Assembly (NCBI GenBank): GCA_021234155.1
Contig: JAJEKV010000091.1
Span: forward strand, 1,123,501-1,187,500
DNA: 64,000 bases
Direction of reading: 5' to 3'
DNA from: Isoetes taiwanensis
Lineage: Eukaryota > Streptophyta > Lycopodiopsida > Isoetales > Isoetaceae
The notes under the pieces are model-generated. The model made no database searches and was not told where the DNA came from. It saw only the letters and a list, made by a program, of their open reading frames with translations. Both the position numbers and the translations under genes were made by a program. Numbering within the stretch: the stretch's first letter is position 1; the number at the start of each line of letters is the position of its first letter. Below, in pieces: positions 40,960-51,501 of the stretch.

Positions 40960-43720
40960 CTTAGAGGGTTGGTTCCCACATTTCCACCCCTCTTTGAGTG
41001 TTACGATGAAAGGCTATTTTAGCTTGTTTATGCGACTTCTCCATGCCTTGTGCACTCCATTAATCGCTAGGCTTCCATACTTCCTAAAAACCAAGGTGCA
41101 TGAGCCCAAAAGATGTGCAAGTAGTGCGTGACTTCACTCTCTCCCCATGCGTCTATGAAAGCTTTAATAAATTTATTATTTGCTTGCACGAACATTTCTG
41201 CATCTTCTCTTGTGAGGTCCATTCTCTGAATGTATGGGAACAATTCAGACAATGCATCCCATGTTTTTTTTTTCCTCAATGCCGAATCTAACGCCATCTC
41301 AGGCGGGTCCTCGCTCCGCATCAACCAGCAATTTTCCAAATTCATAGACCTTTTCTCCCATCTGGTTTCCGTTCAGAGCCTCTCTATGATTCTTTATGAA
41401 GCGTCGAGCTTTCACCCCTCCAATTGACACCTTACGAGGCACACTTGTTCTTCCTGCCCGTTTCTCATCGAGCTCTAATCTTACATTGCCACCATGCAAA
41501 CCTGCTTCTGATAGCAGGGTAATAAAGAGTGGCTAAAATTCGCCAAATGGCGATTTTTTAGACCTTTAGTCAAATTTCATGGCTAAAGTTTATAAAGGCA
41601 ATTTTTTTAGAAAAAGCATAATTTAGCCACTCCAAAAGGGGGTAAATTCTGAACGCTTAGAGTTTAGCCGGGATTGTTTGCTGCATGGTGTACTGAATCG
41701 CCTTCTCTAAAGTTGATTAGAAGAACCCTGATCAATTCAAATAGCCATGCCAAATTCTATTCAGGGACCTCTTTCATTTAGGAATTGCCATTAGCTACCT
41801 CAATCATATTTTGAATTTGTATCTATAAGTTGTTTATGTTAAATGCTATGAAGAATGTTACATGATGTGCATTTTAAGCTTTAAATAGTAGTGCTCTCTT
41901 CTTGCAATTGTTGACCCTAAAGGGCTTTATCACCAAATTCACCATTTGGATGCATTTGACCCCAACGTAAACATGCATGTTCCTTCAAACGATATTGTTT
42001 GTTCCTTATGAATTGTACTTTGAACAACTTTGTTATCGTTTTGTAAAAGAAGCATATTGAATCAATGTCATTCATGTACTAATCAATGCTCAAAGTTTGA
42101 AGTTAAATAGTTGCACTTTAGCTGGGGACCAAGAAAAATTCGCCAACATCAGAATTTTATGTCATATAAATTTTACATTTTAGCCAAGTAGGAAGATAAT
42201 TAAAGGGCTTTATTTTATCAAATTTCGCCAAGGAAAAAATCTAAGAACTTTTGTTTTCATAGGTTTAGCCAACCTCAATTTGAATAGAAAAACATTTAGG
42301 GCCGTTAAAATTTACCCTGTCTGATAGAACATGTTCAACTCTATGAATTCCTTCCTCTCTTCTCTTCTTGTCTGAAATGTTCCACACGAATCTGCAGCTC
42401 AAAAATATCATCTTGTCGATGATTCTCACAAAGCCGTGCAAAGTGCAGATATGAACCCTCTCTAATGGAATGGGGAAAATGCCATGGAACTTGGGATCTT
42501 CTTCTCCTCTATTAGGAGCATTTGCTTGGTTAAGGGACAAGGTTGAAACAGTCTTCCCAGTACTTGACTTCCTTGCATGATTGCAGTACAGACAACTTTT
42601 GCATGTTCCTTGTCCTCCTCCACTTATGTTGTACATTGCTTTCTCAGTTTTTAAATCAGACGCCAAGTGAAAAATTACTTTGTAAGATCCATAGTGATCT
42701 ACTTGCAATTTTTCCCCTCCCTCGAATCTAGATATTAGACTCGGGATGTCAGTTTGATTGAACACCCATTTCAATACCTCGTGGGTTTCTTTCTGAACTT
42801 TAAAGAGACCTAACCACCAAGTGTCATCTTCAGATTGACATGAGAACCATTTTTCGGCACGCTTCTTCTCCTCGTCCGTCACCTCTACATCTTTTTTTAT
42901 TATTCTTGTTGCTCTTTGATTTAGCATGTGCAATTGCATTCTCAATTGCTCTATTCATGATGACAACGGATATCCTCTCATACTTCTCAAACTTGGTCAG
43001 TTCCATTTCATCCAATTTTATGCAAACTTCAATCTCACCATTAGTTTCTCGCAAATGTTAAGTCATAATATTTGACAAGGAATTGTAAGAGAGTAACTGG
43101 TCAACCCAAAGATTATTATGTTCATTCATTCCAACTATATCACAACAATCCTTGCCATTCTTATCTTTTTTTTATGGCTATGGCAGGACCAGCACATTCA
43201 ACGTGGTGCATCTCTCCTAATATGGCATACACCATCTTTGTCCTAGTAACCCTTGTATTCTCGACAATTTGTGGACGTGGGAGCGAATACTTTTTGTGCC
43301 CATTATTTTCAACGCCGTGGAATGGCTTGAATAGAGAACGGTAACCAAGCCTCATCGATGCCTACATCATCACAAAAGCGGTCCGTACATCTGTCGCTTC
43401 TAACTTCTTGTAGATCTCTCCTAGTACCATTTCCAATACCATCTTCTTGAGAGAAGAGTTGTAGGGCTGACAAATCATGTCCACTATCTCCCTGATTGTC
43501 GCTAGGTTCTTCACTACGTAACCAAGATTGCTTCTAGTTTCCCCGGATCTTAATTGGCCTTTGCTAGTGTTGTAAACGGACCTTGTGGCCGTGACCTGCG
43601 TCTGAATGCACCTGATCCAAACTTCGGTTACTCTATCTACGATAGTGCTTCTTCCTTTCTCGCAAGCCAAGGGGTGTTTTCTTCAAATTCTTCAACCTAC
43701 ATTGAAGCCCAAAGTTTGCT
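40960..43720 (-). pseudogene. Transposase-like gene of element A, broken
   Basis: Read right to left: an N-terminal helical region (STIVDRVTEVWIRCIQTQV), then FKPFHGVENNGHKKY, then a 226-residue ORF (42945-42265) with DVEVTDEEKKRAEKWF, QVDHYGSYKVIFHLASDLKT and the Cys cluster CKSCLYC, and ERVHICTLHGFVRIIDKM. After the hAT insertion the frame continues GLHGGNVRLELDEKRAGRTS, TWDALSELFPYIQRM, LHIFWAHAPWFL and MEKSHKQAKIAFHRNTQRG. The D(x)n-S-D-L-K plus Cys insert layout resembles DDE transposases with a zinc-binding insertion. This assignment is tentative. Several frameshifts and stops occur. Confidence 0.5.
41515..42319. mobile_element. 805-bp non-autonomous hAT element
   Basis: The ends CAGGGTAATAAA and TTTACCCTG are inverted, with the perfect 8-bp target duplication TCTGATAG (41507-41514, 42320-42327). 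Both are hAT hallmarks. AT-rich interior, no ORF. It lies within the transposase-like gene; joining the flanks restores VEHVLSEAGLHGG. Confidence 0.95.
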
Positions 43721-44189
43721 CTTTCGAGCTCTTGGATCTTTTCTTGCAGCTGCCCTATCACCAATTTGGACTTGTCCACTTCTCAGATCTCAAAGAAGTT
43801 TCCCTCCCCAAGCCGTCATTCCTTTCCTTCATCACAAAGTGGAGTAATGAAGCGAGAGAAAAAAAGAGCTGCTGGTTTAAGTTATAATTCTCTTGTGACA
43901 ATCGGAAGTAGCTCATCTCAAGGAATCAGATTCGATTCGAATGCCTTCATCCTCTCTCAATCTCTCACAATATCCCAAGAGGCCAGAGTTACCGTCACCA
44001 CAAAATCGGACTAAACTTGAAACGTCCCGAAATGACGGTTTCTTGCCACTCAACAGATCCAATGGATATAAGCTGCCATCCGCCCAGATGTCGACACTTT
44101 TTGAGCCTGCAAGACGCAACATGTCGAGGTCTAAGTTCTTATTTTTTAGACCTCCTTTTTTGCGATTGAAGACTGGAGTTTATTCGTGA
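43721..44189. other. Upstream region of the transposase-like gene
   Basis: Overlapping short ORFs on both strands. On the minus strand pieces such as EIQELERANFGLQ look helical and may be the N-terminal coding region in another frame. No firm call. Confidence 0.35.
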
Positions 44190-44810
44190 GTCAGTTGGAT
44201 CCTTATCCACATATCATTTGGAGCTTCCATACCGCGTGGATCGCACGGCGCAAAATGAAGGTGTACAATTTGTATGCCCCAGCACAATTCGCTTCGTGTG
44301 AGCCGAACGTCCGTACTAACCTCGTTTTTGAAATTTGCAACGTGCATATGGAAATCGAAAAGTCCATTCTCCTACAATCCATTAAGCAAATTCAAAATTC
44401 GAATTGTAGGGGGCGGGAAGCCTGTATTGGGATGAAGTAAAGATCCCGGTTACGAACTTTTAAGGCGCAATCGCAGCGCCTCGAAACGAAAGTCTGATAC
44501 AAAGCTTCAACCTACACATTCAAATTTTGAAATGTAGAAGGCGGGAAGCTTGTATGGCCATGGCCTCTAAATGAAAATTCGGTGATGCGCATGCTTGGTA
44601 TCTGACAAACCAAGAGACACCGTCTTGAGTTGCCAGTATGCTATAATGCAAGTGGCTTTTTAGAAGCGCCACGTGTTGCATCAATCTGTCTAACAACCAA
44701 CAGAATTAAATATATATGGCGCCATAAATGTGCGATCCCCCTTATTCTGGGAGAATATTCCAAGCAAATCTAATGGCTGATAGGAGGCCATTTTGAGACC
44801 CCAAATCCCC
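44190..44810. repeat. Internal duplicate of the right end of element A
   Basis: Matches 46740-47391 in the same orientation, including a hairpin variant (44238-44303), CTACAATCCAT, the AACCAAGAGACACCGTC block and the terminus-like GGAGGCCATTTTGAGACCCC. The two copies are about 2.55 kb apart. The tip reads CCAAATCCCC instead of CCAAATCCGCCC. Confidence 0.8.
44238..44303. repeat. Element A hairpin, variant arm
   Basis: GGATCGCACGGCGCAAAAT with AATTCGCTTCGTGTGAGCC: the same hairpin family with several arm changes. Its duplicate is at 46789-46854. Confidence 0.6.
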
Positions 44811-44963
44811 AAGGAGTGGAAATATGACGTGGAATGGCTGATAGGAGGCCATTTTAGTTCATAAAACATAATATAACTTGGAATGATACATATTTTATAT
44901 GCAAATGGGAGACTATTGATGAGGGACTTGGTGTTATTATCTATTGACAACAAACAAGAACGT

Positions 44964-45030
44964 GGATCACACCATGCGAATTTAGTATATTCCAACCTTT
45001 TAGCTTATACAAAATTCGCTTGGTGTGATC
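44964..45030. repeat. Element A hairpin, subtype CCATGCGAA
   Basis: GGATCACACCATGCGAATTT pairs with AAATTCGCTTGGTGTGATC; both arms carry compensating CC/GG changes relative to the main type. Confidence 0.85.
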
Positions 45031-45361
45031 TTTTTGGAAAAAGATGACTTCCTATAGTAAAATTACTTTGATTATCTTTTAATAAAAGAAATATATATGT
45101 GTCTTATTTGAAGTTAAGTGTGGATATGTGACGTGCTCATTTATTGATAAAGTGTTTGCTTTTTGAAAAAGGCTAATAACTTTATGTACTACTAGAGTTG
45201 GTAAAGTATTTTAGACGCAAATGGGATGCTTGATGTGATCCTTCTTAAAAAAGGATATGCTCTTTGAAAAGGACTAATAACTTTATGCACTTAGGGTGGT
45301 AAAGCATTAAATGAGAAGGGGTGCTTGTGTTTAATTTTAATTTGACAACAAATAAGAAAGT

Positions 45362-45429
45362 GGATCACACGATGCGAATTTAGTGTGTTCCATTTTTGTT
45401 GCATATGTACTATTCGCTTGGTGTGATCC
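45362..45429. repeat. Element A hairpin, subtype CGATGCGAA
   Basis: GGATCACACGATGCGAATTT pairs with TATTCGCTTGGTGTGATCC. It lies about 400 bp from the previous copy within a local tandem duplication that includes CTCTTTGAAAAGGACTAAT. Confidence 0.85.
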
Positions 45430-45866
45430 TTCTTGAAAAATAATATGCTCTTTGAAAAGGGATAATGACTTATGTACTTAAGAGTGGTAAAGCATTTTTA
45501 AAGGAATCTGTTGTGAAACGTAGTCAAAGACTTCTTGTATTAGAGGTATCTAAACACAAACACCATAACACAGTACAGTAAAAAAACACATGTACAGTAA
45601 CACATGTATAGTAAAAAAACAAGTTAGGTATTCAAATGGAATTAGAAGCAAAAACTTTTTACATTCAAAATTTTTTATGGCCGTATGGCTTTACATCAGA
45701 ACATCATTTTGTAAATTTAAATGCCCGGAGGCTTCAACTATTCACAACAAAAAAGCCCGGAGGCTTGCAGTCATATGGTAAGAAGCTGGAGGCAAGCTGG
45801 AGGCTAAGCTGGAGTGTAAGAACAAGGAAAAAAAAAAAAAAAAGAGGTGCTCTGCCCTAACAAATT

Positions 45867-46286
45867 TCATTCATCTGCTTCACCATCTGCAAAACAAAAA
45901 AATAAGAAATAACCATTAGTTGAATGCTTAAGAAAAGAAAGAAAACATGCATGTACCATTTAGCAACGCCATGAGCTCCTCGAAGTCAGCGGATTCGTCT
46001 TCAACTTCTTCATCTTCTTCATCATCTTCGGCTTCTTCTCCTTCGGTAGACCACTCATTCTCTGAAGAATCTCCTATCCAGCCTTCAAGAACACTGCGGA
46101 TGAACTCTCGCTCAAATTTTCTCTCGATTCCTCATTCTCCGATTCCTCGCCAAAGGAATCGAGGAATCGAGGCATTCAGAGCAAGGACCGTGGGCAGCGG
46201 AGGGAATCATGGAGGGAACACCTCTTCCAGCCATAATAGGCGCCTTGGAGGACACCTCCCGGCTCTTCCGTAGCTGATCTCTTCAT
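45867..46286 (-). pseudogene. Small acidic protein gene with one intron
   Basis: From the ATG at 46286 the frame reads MKRSATEEPGGVLQGAYYGW, then after a shift ERKFEREFIRSVLEGWIGDS SENEWSTEGEEAEDDEEDEE and ADFEELMALLN. A donor G/GTACATG and acceptor TTTTGCAG (about 45889) enclose an 80-nt intron. Splicing yields DGEADE and a stop at 45867-45869. The frame change lies near 46140. The serine-rich plus-strand ORF over the same bases is its shadow. Function unknown; the acidic character resembles the gene at 35199. Confidence 0.5.
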
Positions 46287-46475
46287 GGCGATGGACTAAC
46301 GAAATTGGGCTGAAGGATCTAAGATAAGATTGGGCGGAGATTGGGGAGAATGGGGCCAATCTAGGCTGGAATAGATATAGGCTGGATTAGACGGAAAATC
46401 GTGAGGAATGATTCAATTCCAGTCCTATCAACCATCATTACATGCCATTATGTGCATGTCTCAAATTTGAGCCAT

Positions 46476-46577
46476 ATCCAATATCTTCCTTTTTAACCTT
46501 ATTCCTAAATATCTAATATCTTCCTTTTTTAACCTTATTCCTAAATATCCAATATCTTCCTTTTTTAACCTTATTCC
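46476..46577. repeat. Tandem repeat, about 35-bp unit
   Basis: CCAATATCTTCCTTTTTTAA CCTTATTCCTAAATAT repeats three times with one-base length changes in the T run. Confidence 0.9.
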
Positions 46578-46739
46578 TAAACCTATATGATTTGAGTTTA
46601 ACCTGAAAATGAACACCGATATAACTCATTTAACATACTATTTAATACCAAGATGCTACGTCACACTATGTCGATAATTGGGATTTAAAAAAAAAAACAC
46701 TCCAAACCCTCCTCGAGAAAACCACGTGAATCGCCGACC

Positions 46740-47391
46740 GCGCTTGTGTTTAAGTTTAATTTGACAACAAGCAACTTCCATATCATGTGGATCGCGACGG
46801 CGAAAATGAAGGTGTACAATTTTATGCCCCAACACAATTCGCTTCGTGTGAGCCGAACGTCCGTACTAACCTCGTTTTTGAAATTTGCAACGTGCATATG
46901 GAAATCGAAAAGTCCATTCTCCTACAATCCATGCTTTTATACATTAAGCAAATTCAAATTTCGAATTGTAGGGGTGGGAAGCCCAGTATTAGGATGAAGT
47001 GAAGATCGGTTAAAGGCGCACCCGCAAATACGAAATGAAAGTCTGATCTGATATAAAGCTTCAACCTACACATTCAAATTTTGAAATGTAGAAGGCGGTG
47101 ACGCGCACGCTTGGTATCTGACAAACCAAGAGACACCGTCATGAGTTGCCGGTATGCTATAATGCAAGTGGCATTTTAGAAGCGCCACATGTTGCATCAG
47201 TCTGTCTGACAACCAACAGAATTAAATACATATGGCGCCATGAATGTGCAATCCCCCTTATTCCGGAAGAATATTCCAAGCAAATCTGTAATTATGAGAG
47301 TTTGGTATCCTAGGTGGCATGGGAAAAAAGGGGCGGAAATATGACGTGGAATGGCTGATAGGAGGCCATTTTGAGACCCCAAATCCGCCCT
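46740..47391. repeat. Right end region of element A
   Basis: Terminal 0.65 kb including a hairpin variant (46789-46854) and the terminus GGCCATTTTGAGACCCCAAA TCCGCCCT. Duplicated at 44190-44810. Confidence 0.8.
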
Positions 47392-50195
47392 AATGTCTCC
47401 CATAGTCCACCGTAGAATGCCTCCCCGGAGGCAAATTACACCAACTCCATCGGGAGCAGTCAGCGCCACGCAACTCCTGTGTTCTACGACACTTCAGGAG
47501 CTGGTCAACTACGTCACCAACCTCGATTACTTTTTCCCAGAGAGAGGGAAAGCACCTCCCCCCAGGACTTGCCCACACCAAACCTCTCAGCATCTACTAG
47601 TACACCATCTGTTGCTCCCGTGTCAGACGAAGAAACACCTCATGTTGATCTCTCAGATGAGGACTTACCAAAGCCACAAGACTCTATGTTCAAATTCAAA
47701 GCTCCTGCAAGTAAAAACCTTAAGCGAAACTTACACAAGAAAGCATGTACATCCCAAAGAAGAAAGAAACTTATGGACGAGGCTCACTTGAGGGCAACAC
47801 ATACAAAGCACTGTTGTTCTCATCGTTGTTTGCTTAAGATTGGACTAAAGGAATTGAGGTGATAGTTACAGTTATCAATGATTCTGCTAGACCAAAGGGG
47901 CTACGTAGCCTTCAATATTAGGCCAGATTATGGTGAAAGGTTTACTTACACAGCTGGTGGCCACACCGTCTATCAAACAGCCTTTAAATTGATTCATGCT
48001 TTAGGCAGCAGACGACTTGACCGCTTGAAGAAAAGGCTTGACAAGAATCCAAGCATTAATGAATACTGCCATTCAGGAAGTATATCCAGAATTCATGCCC
48101 TTCAATGTGTTTCCTGGATGGAAGGTTTCTTTAAGGAGTCATGCGAGAAACTCCCTAACAGCCCTATGTACCACTTGAGTGACAACTTCACGAAACGTGA
48201 AGTCTACAATAATTATAAGGATATGTGTGTTGAGGTTGGAGAACGCCATGTATGCTACTCTTACTTCACTGTGCTCTGGAAAAAAGAGTTTTCTCGCGTG
48301 TCCATTCCTAGAAAGCACCGGATGTCTGTTTGTGCTACATGCTCTGAATTAAAAGCTCGGAGACAAAATGCAAGGACACTTCACACTAAAAGTAAGCTTC
48401 CACAACGTGTTCTTGCCTAGTTCTACTTAATAGTAGTTTCTTTCCTGAACATATTTTTATTTCGAATGCATTGAAAGAGAAACTGAACAAGCACAGAGAA
48501 CAACAATCTTTGGAAAGGAGAAAATTGACAAATCACAGGAAGAAAGCACTGGAATAACCACTCAACTACATATCCGTTGTTATTGATGGAATGGACCAGA
48601 AGAAGACCACCCTACCACATTTTGTCAACGTGCCTAAGGATGCGCCTGAAGAAGATTTCATACACCTACATGTTGTTGGTGCTATGGTATTTAATGGGAA
48701 GCTATCTTGCAAGGAATTTTTGAACTATCCAAGCATTCATGCTGATCCAAATCTCACTATCACAATATTGAATAAGCTTCTTTCCAATCTAGAACATATA
48801 CCACCGATTCTATATCTCCAGCTAGACAACACGACAAGAGAAAATAAGAATCAGGCATTATTTGCTTACTGTGCCATGCTAGTTGAGAAACAAATCTTCA
48901 AGAAGGTGAAGATTGGTTTCCTGCTAGTTGGTCATACACACGATCAAATTGATCAGATGTTCAGTAGGTTTTCTAAATGCCTTGCTCGAAAAAAAGCTCT
49001 CAGCCTGCCAGCAATGATTGAGGTTATCCAAGATTCCTATAATCCTCGTCCAGACATCGAGTTATTGAAAGAAACATATGATTTCAAGGAATGGATTTTT
49101 CGGAGAGATCAATTGGGTCGCTGTGCAATTGAGCCCTTGAGAAACATTACATTTCAGCATCAGATCAAATTCTCACTTGTAGATGGCAAGGCCATCTTAC
49201 AAGGAAAGAAATATGCCACATCCTTGCAGTGGCAGCCAACAGCTGGTATTCAATTCATTCGCACCATCCCGGATACTAATTCTATGCTCACTGCAGAGAA
49301 AATGCCTCTAAAAAGCTTGAAAGAAATCACAAAGAGTAAAAAGGAGGGAAGAGCATTTGACTCAAACAAATCATTGGATTATATTGAAACAAGTATTCAG
49401 TCATGCTCTAACCACTTTGGGGAGGCAGATGCTTTATGGTGGCCTCAGTTTTTTTCTCGGCAACGTGACATGTTACAAGCTTTATTACAAGGTCGAAGAC
49501 CAGTTACATTCAACTGGCCATCTAGGCAAACTCTCCCTGTGCAAGTTGAGAATCAAGAGGAACATGTAGAGATAATGGCTAGCTCAGATGAAGATGACAG
49601 GGTCATGTACACTGGCCCCAGATGCACGGCACAACAAGTTGCTCGAGTATCTGGTTCAGTCTCAGAGATTCATAACGGAATGCTCATAGCTGTCCCAGCT
49701 GATAATGATGAATCTGGGAAGCCATTCTGGCTAGATAAAGTACTGGAGGTAACAAGAGAGGATGGAATTCCCACTCAATTAAAAGTGCACTGGATGAGAA
49801 TAAATGCTGCCAATGCTTTCAGTGGGAGTTATACTTTGGAGATGGTAAAAACAGGAGTGGGAAAGAGAGCAAAGTCCAAAGCAAACACTGCTGTCATAGA
49901 TCTAGCTGAAGTAAAGGTTCTTGCATATGATTTTGTTCTGACTGCTGCTAATAAGTTACGTATGGTCACTCAAACTTTAATAAGGTCGGCATGTGGATTA
50001 GATAAACAACCTAGAAAGGTGGCCAAAAAAGATGATGACGAAGACTCACTTGTAGACAGTGAGGAAGAAGATCGTTCGAGTACATCTAGTTTTGAGAGTG
50101 AAACTGAGGATGAAGGCTCAAGTGATCAGGGATTAAATGAGTCTGAGGATGACATGCATCTTGATATTGCTGCAAAATGTAAGTTTGTCCGATGA
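47392..50195 (+). pseudogene. DDE transposase-like gene, main part
   Basis: After the element A insertion the gene resumes with RMPPRRQITPTPSG; a shift leads to a Ser/Thr-rich stretch and CCSHRCLLKIGLKELR. ORF 47878-48420 has GYVAFNIRPDYGERFTYTAG, TVLWKKEFSRVSIPRKHRMS and CATC. An intron (donor AAA/GTAAGC near 48392) and an in-frame TAA at 48555 precede VVIDGMDQKKTTLPHF (first Asp). The 534-residue ORF then has YLQLDNTTRENKN (second Asp, residue 79) and GFLLVGHTHDQIDQMFSRF. This D..DN..GHTHxxxD pattern is that of a eukaryotic transposase-like family (DUF7869 type, from memory). The C-terminal part has a small barrel-like segment (PFWLDKVLEV, KVHWMR) and an acidic tail. Confidence 0.7.
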
Positions 50196-50399
50196 GTTGA
50201 ACATGTAAAGAACAGAAAGTGCAGGTGATGAGGGTTTGTCAAAATGTCCTATATTTTTGACAATTTTGTTCATAATTTTGTAAAATTTTCACAACCTTGA
50301 ATATATCACTTCTTTGTCACTCTACTACCCTTGCTATTTTTTTTATTTCCCCTTTTTTGCTACACTTTAGATAAGTAACTATTTTTTGTTCTAAATTAG

Positions 50400-50596
50400 G
50401 AGGACGAAAATAATTTTTGCATAGAAGTTATGTTCAATCAACCCCTCAAAAAGGGTACCTAAATTAGCTAAATTATCACACCTGTCACGAACAAACCTTA
50501 AAAATGGACCTTTTTAAGGGAATTTTAGGGAATCTTTCAAAGATTCCTTTTGAAGTGCATTTGGAGCAAATAAGTGCGTTTCAATTTAGACTTTGT
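50400..50596. repeat. Right terminal repeat of element P
   Basis: Read inverted, it starts ACAAAGTCTAAATTGAAACG CACTTATTTG and continues AATCTTTGAAAGATTCCCTA AAATTCCC, matching the left end of the 4.28-kb transposon at 26186 for about 200 bp. It lies 205 bp after the transposase stop codon, so it is most simply the right end of the transposon that encodes it. The matching left end is not in the window. Confidence 0.75.
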
Positions 50597-51496
50597 TACA
50601 TTCGTAAAGGCATCAATTGTGGTAAAGGAGAAATAAAAGGGGCTTAAAATTTCGTCGCTAAACAATACCTTTTTTCATCGTAAAATCTCCACCTAACCTG
50701 CATCTCATCTCTGGCTGATGTATCATCCCCTACCCAGAAAAAATGGGGCGAATTTCAAGCCCCCTTTTTTTCGTTGTAGAAATTTGATCAGCCTGCTGAC
50801 CAAAATTACTCCTTCCAAAATTCAACTAACAAAGGATTTCGCATGTCTCGCAACATATCAAAAACAGATTAAAAGACCATATTACTTTAACACAAACCTA
50901 AGGAGCATACCTGGCAATGGTGGCTCACCGTTTGGCATCAAGAACATAGAATATTGGCACAAGACTACACGGCCTTGCTATCAAGACTACATTGCCTTAC
51001 TATCAAATACAATAGTCTACAGCGTCAACTATCTGACAACAATTGACAATAGATGACAGAGCATATTGCTCCAAAATAAAATCTGACATGTAGACAAAGC
51101 TACGGATTGCTGTGGCCTAGAAAAATTCCTTTCAGAAAAAAACAAAAAATTAAAGCCTAGATTATATATGTCTAGATAAACATTTGGTTCTTTTCCCTTG
51201 AAGGAACTCCCTAGCCGTTAGGTCTTCCTAAACCTTAAAGTTTCCATCCATCCATCCATCCATCCATCCATCCTATTGGCCTCACAATATACCATCCATC
51301 CATCCATCCATCCTATTGGCCTCACAATATACGAGTATACAAGAATGACCTGAAGGCAAGGATTTTGACGTGGAAGAATTACCGATGTACGGTAACGCAG
51401 AGGCACTGCTGACATGCCATGATCCTTGCCTCAAGGTCAATCATGCAACGTAAAAAACACTTAGGAATCATTCTGCTGCATCCACCAATAGAAGTG
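50597..51496. other. Flank without genes; ATCC microsatellite
   Basis: No ORF with recognised motif. A duplicated block, CATCC repeats followed by TATTGGCCTCACAATATAC, occupies 51245-51331. Confidence 0.6.
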
Positions 51497-51501
51497 TGCC
51501 A

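Larger units (their letters stand above)
32094..47391 (+). mobile_element. Element A, 15.3 kb, with histone-like and coiled-coil genes
   Basis: The ends AGGGCGGATTTGGGGTCT (left) and its inverted copy at the right (one mismatch in the first 28 bp) define the element. CATTA precedes each end. No clear target duplication was found. It splits the proline-rich N-terminus of the transposase-like gene. It carries about ten genes and about a dozen copies of a dedicated hairpin that does not occur in the surrounding element P sequence. The last 0.65 kb is duplicated internally (44190-44810). The superfamily is unknown to me. Confidence 0.7.

Noticed and set aside
45947-46273. Plus-strand serine-rich ORF of 108 residues
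   Set aside because: It is the antisense shadow of the acidic minus-strand gene, which has a frame with splice sites and a stop.
26186-50596. One transposon running from the left terminal repeat at 26186 to the right repeat at 50596
   Set aside because: The left repeat at 26186 pairs with the right repeat at 30465 through the shared duplication TCTTTA. The sequence after 50596 (TACATT) does not match that duplication.
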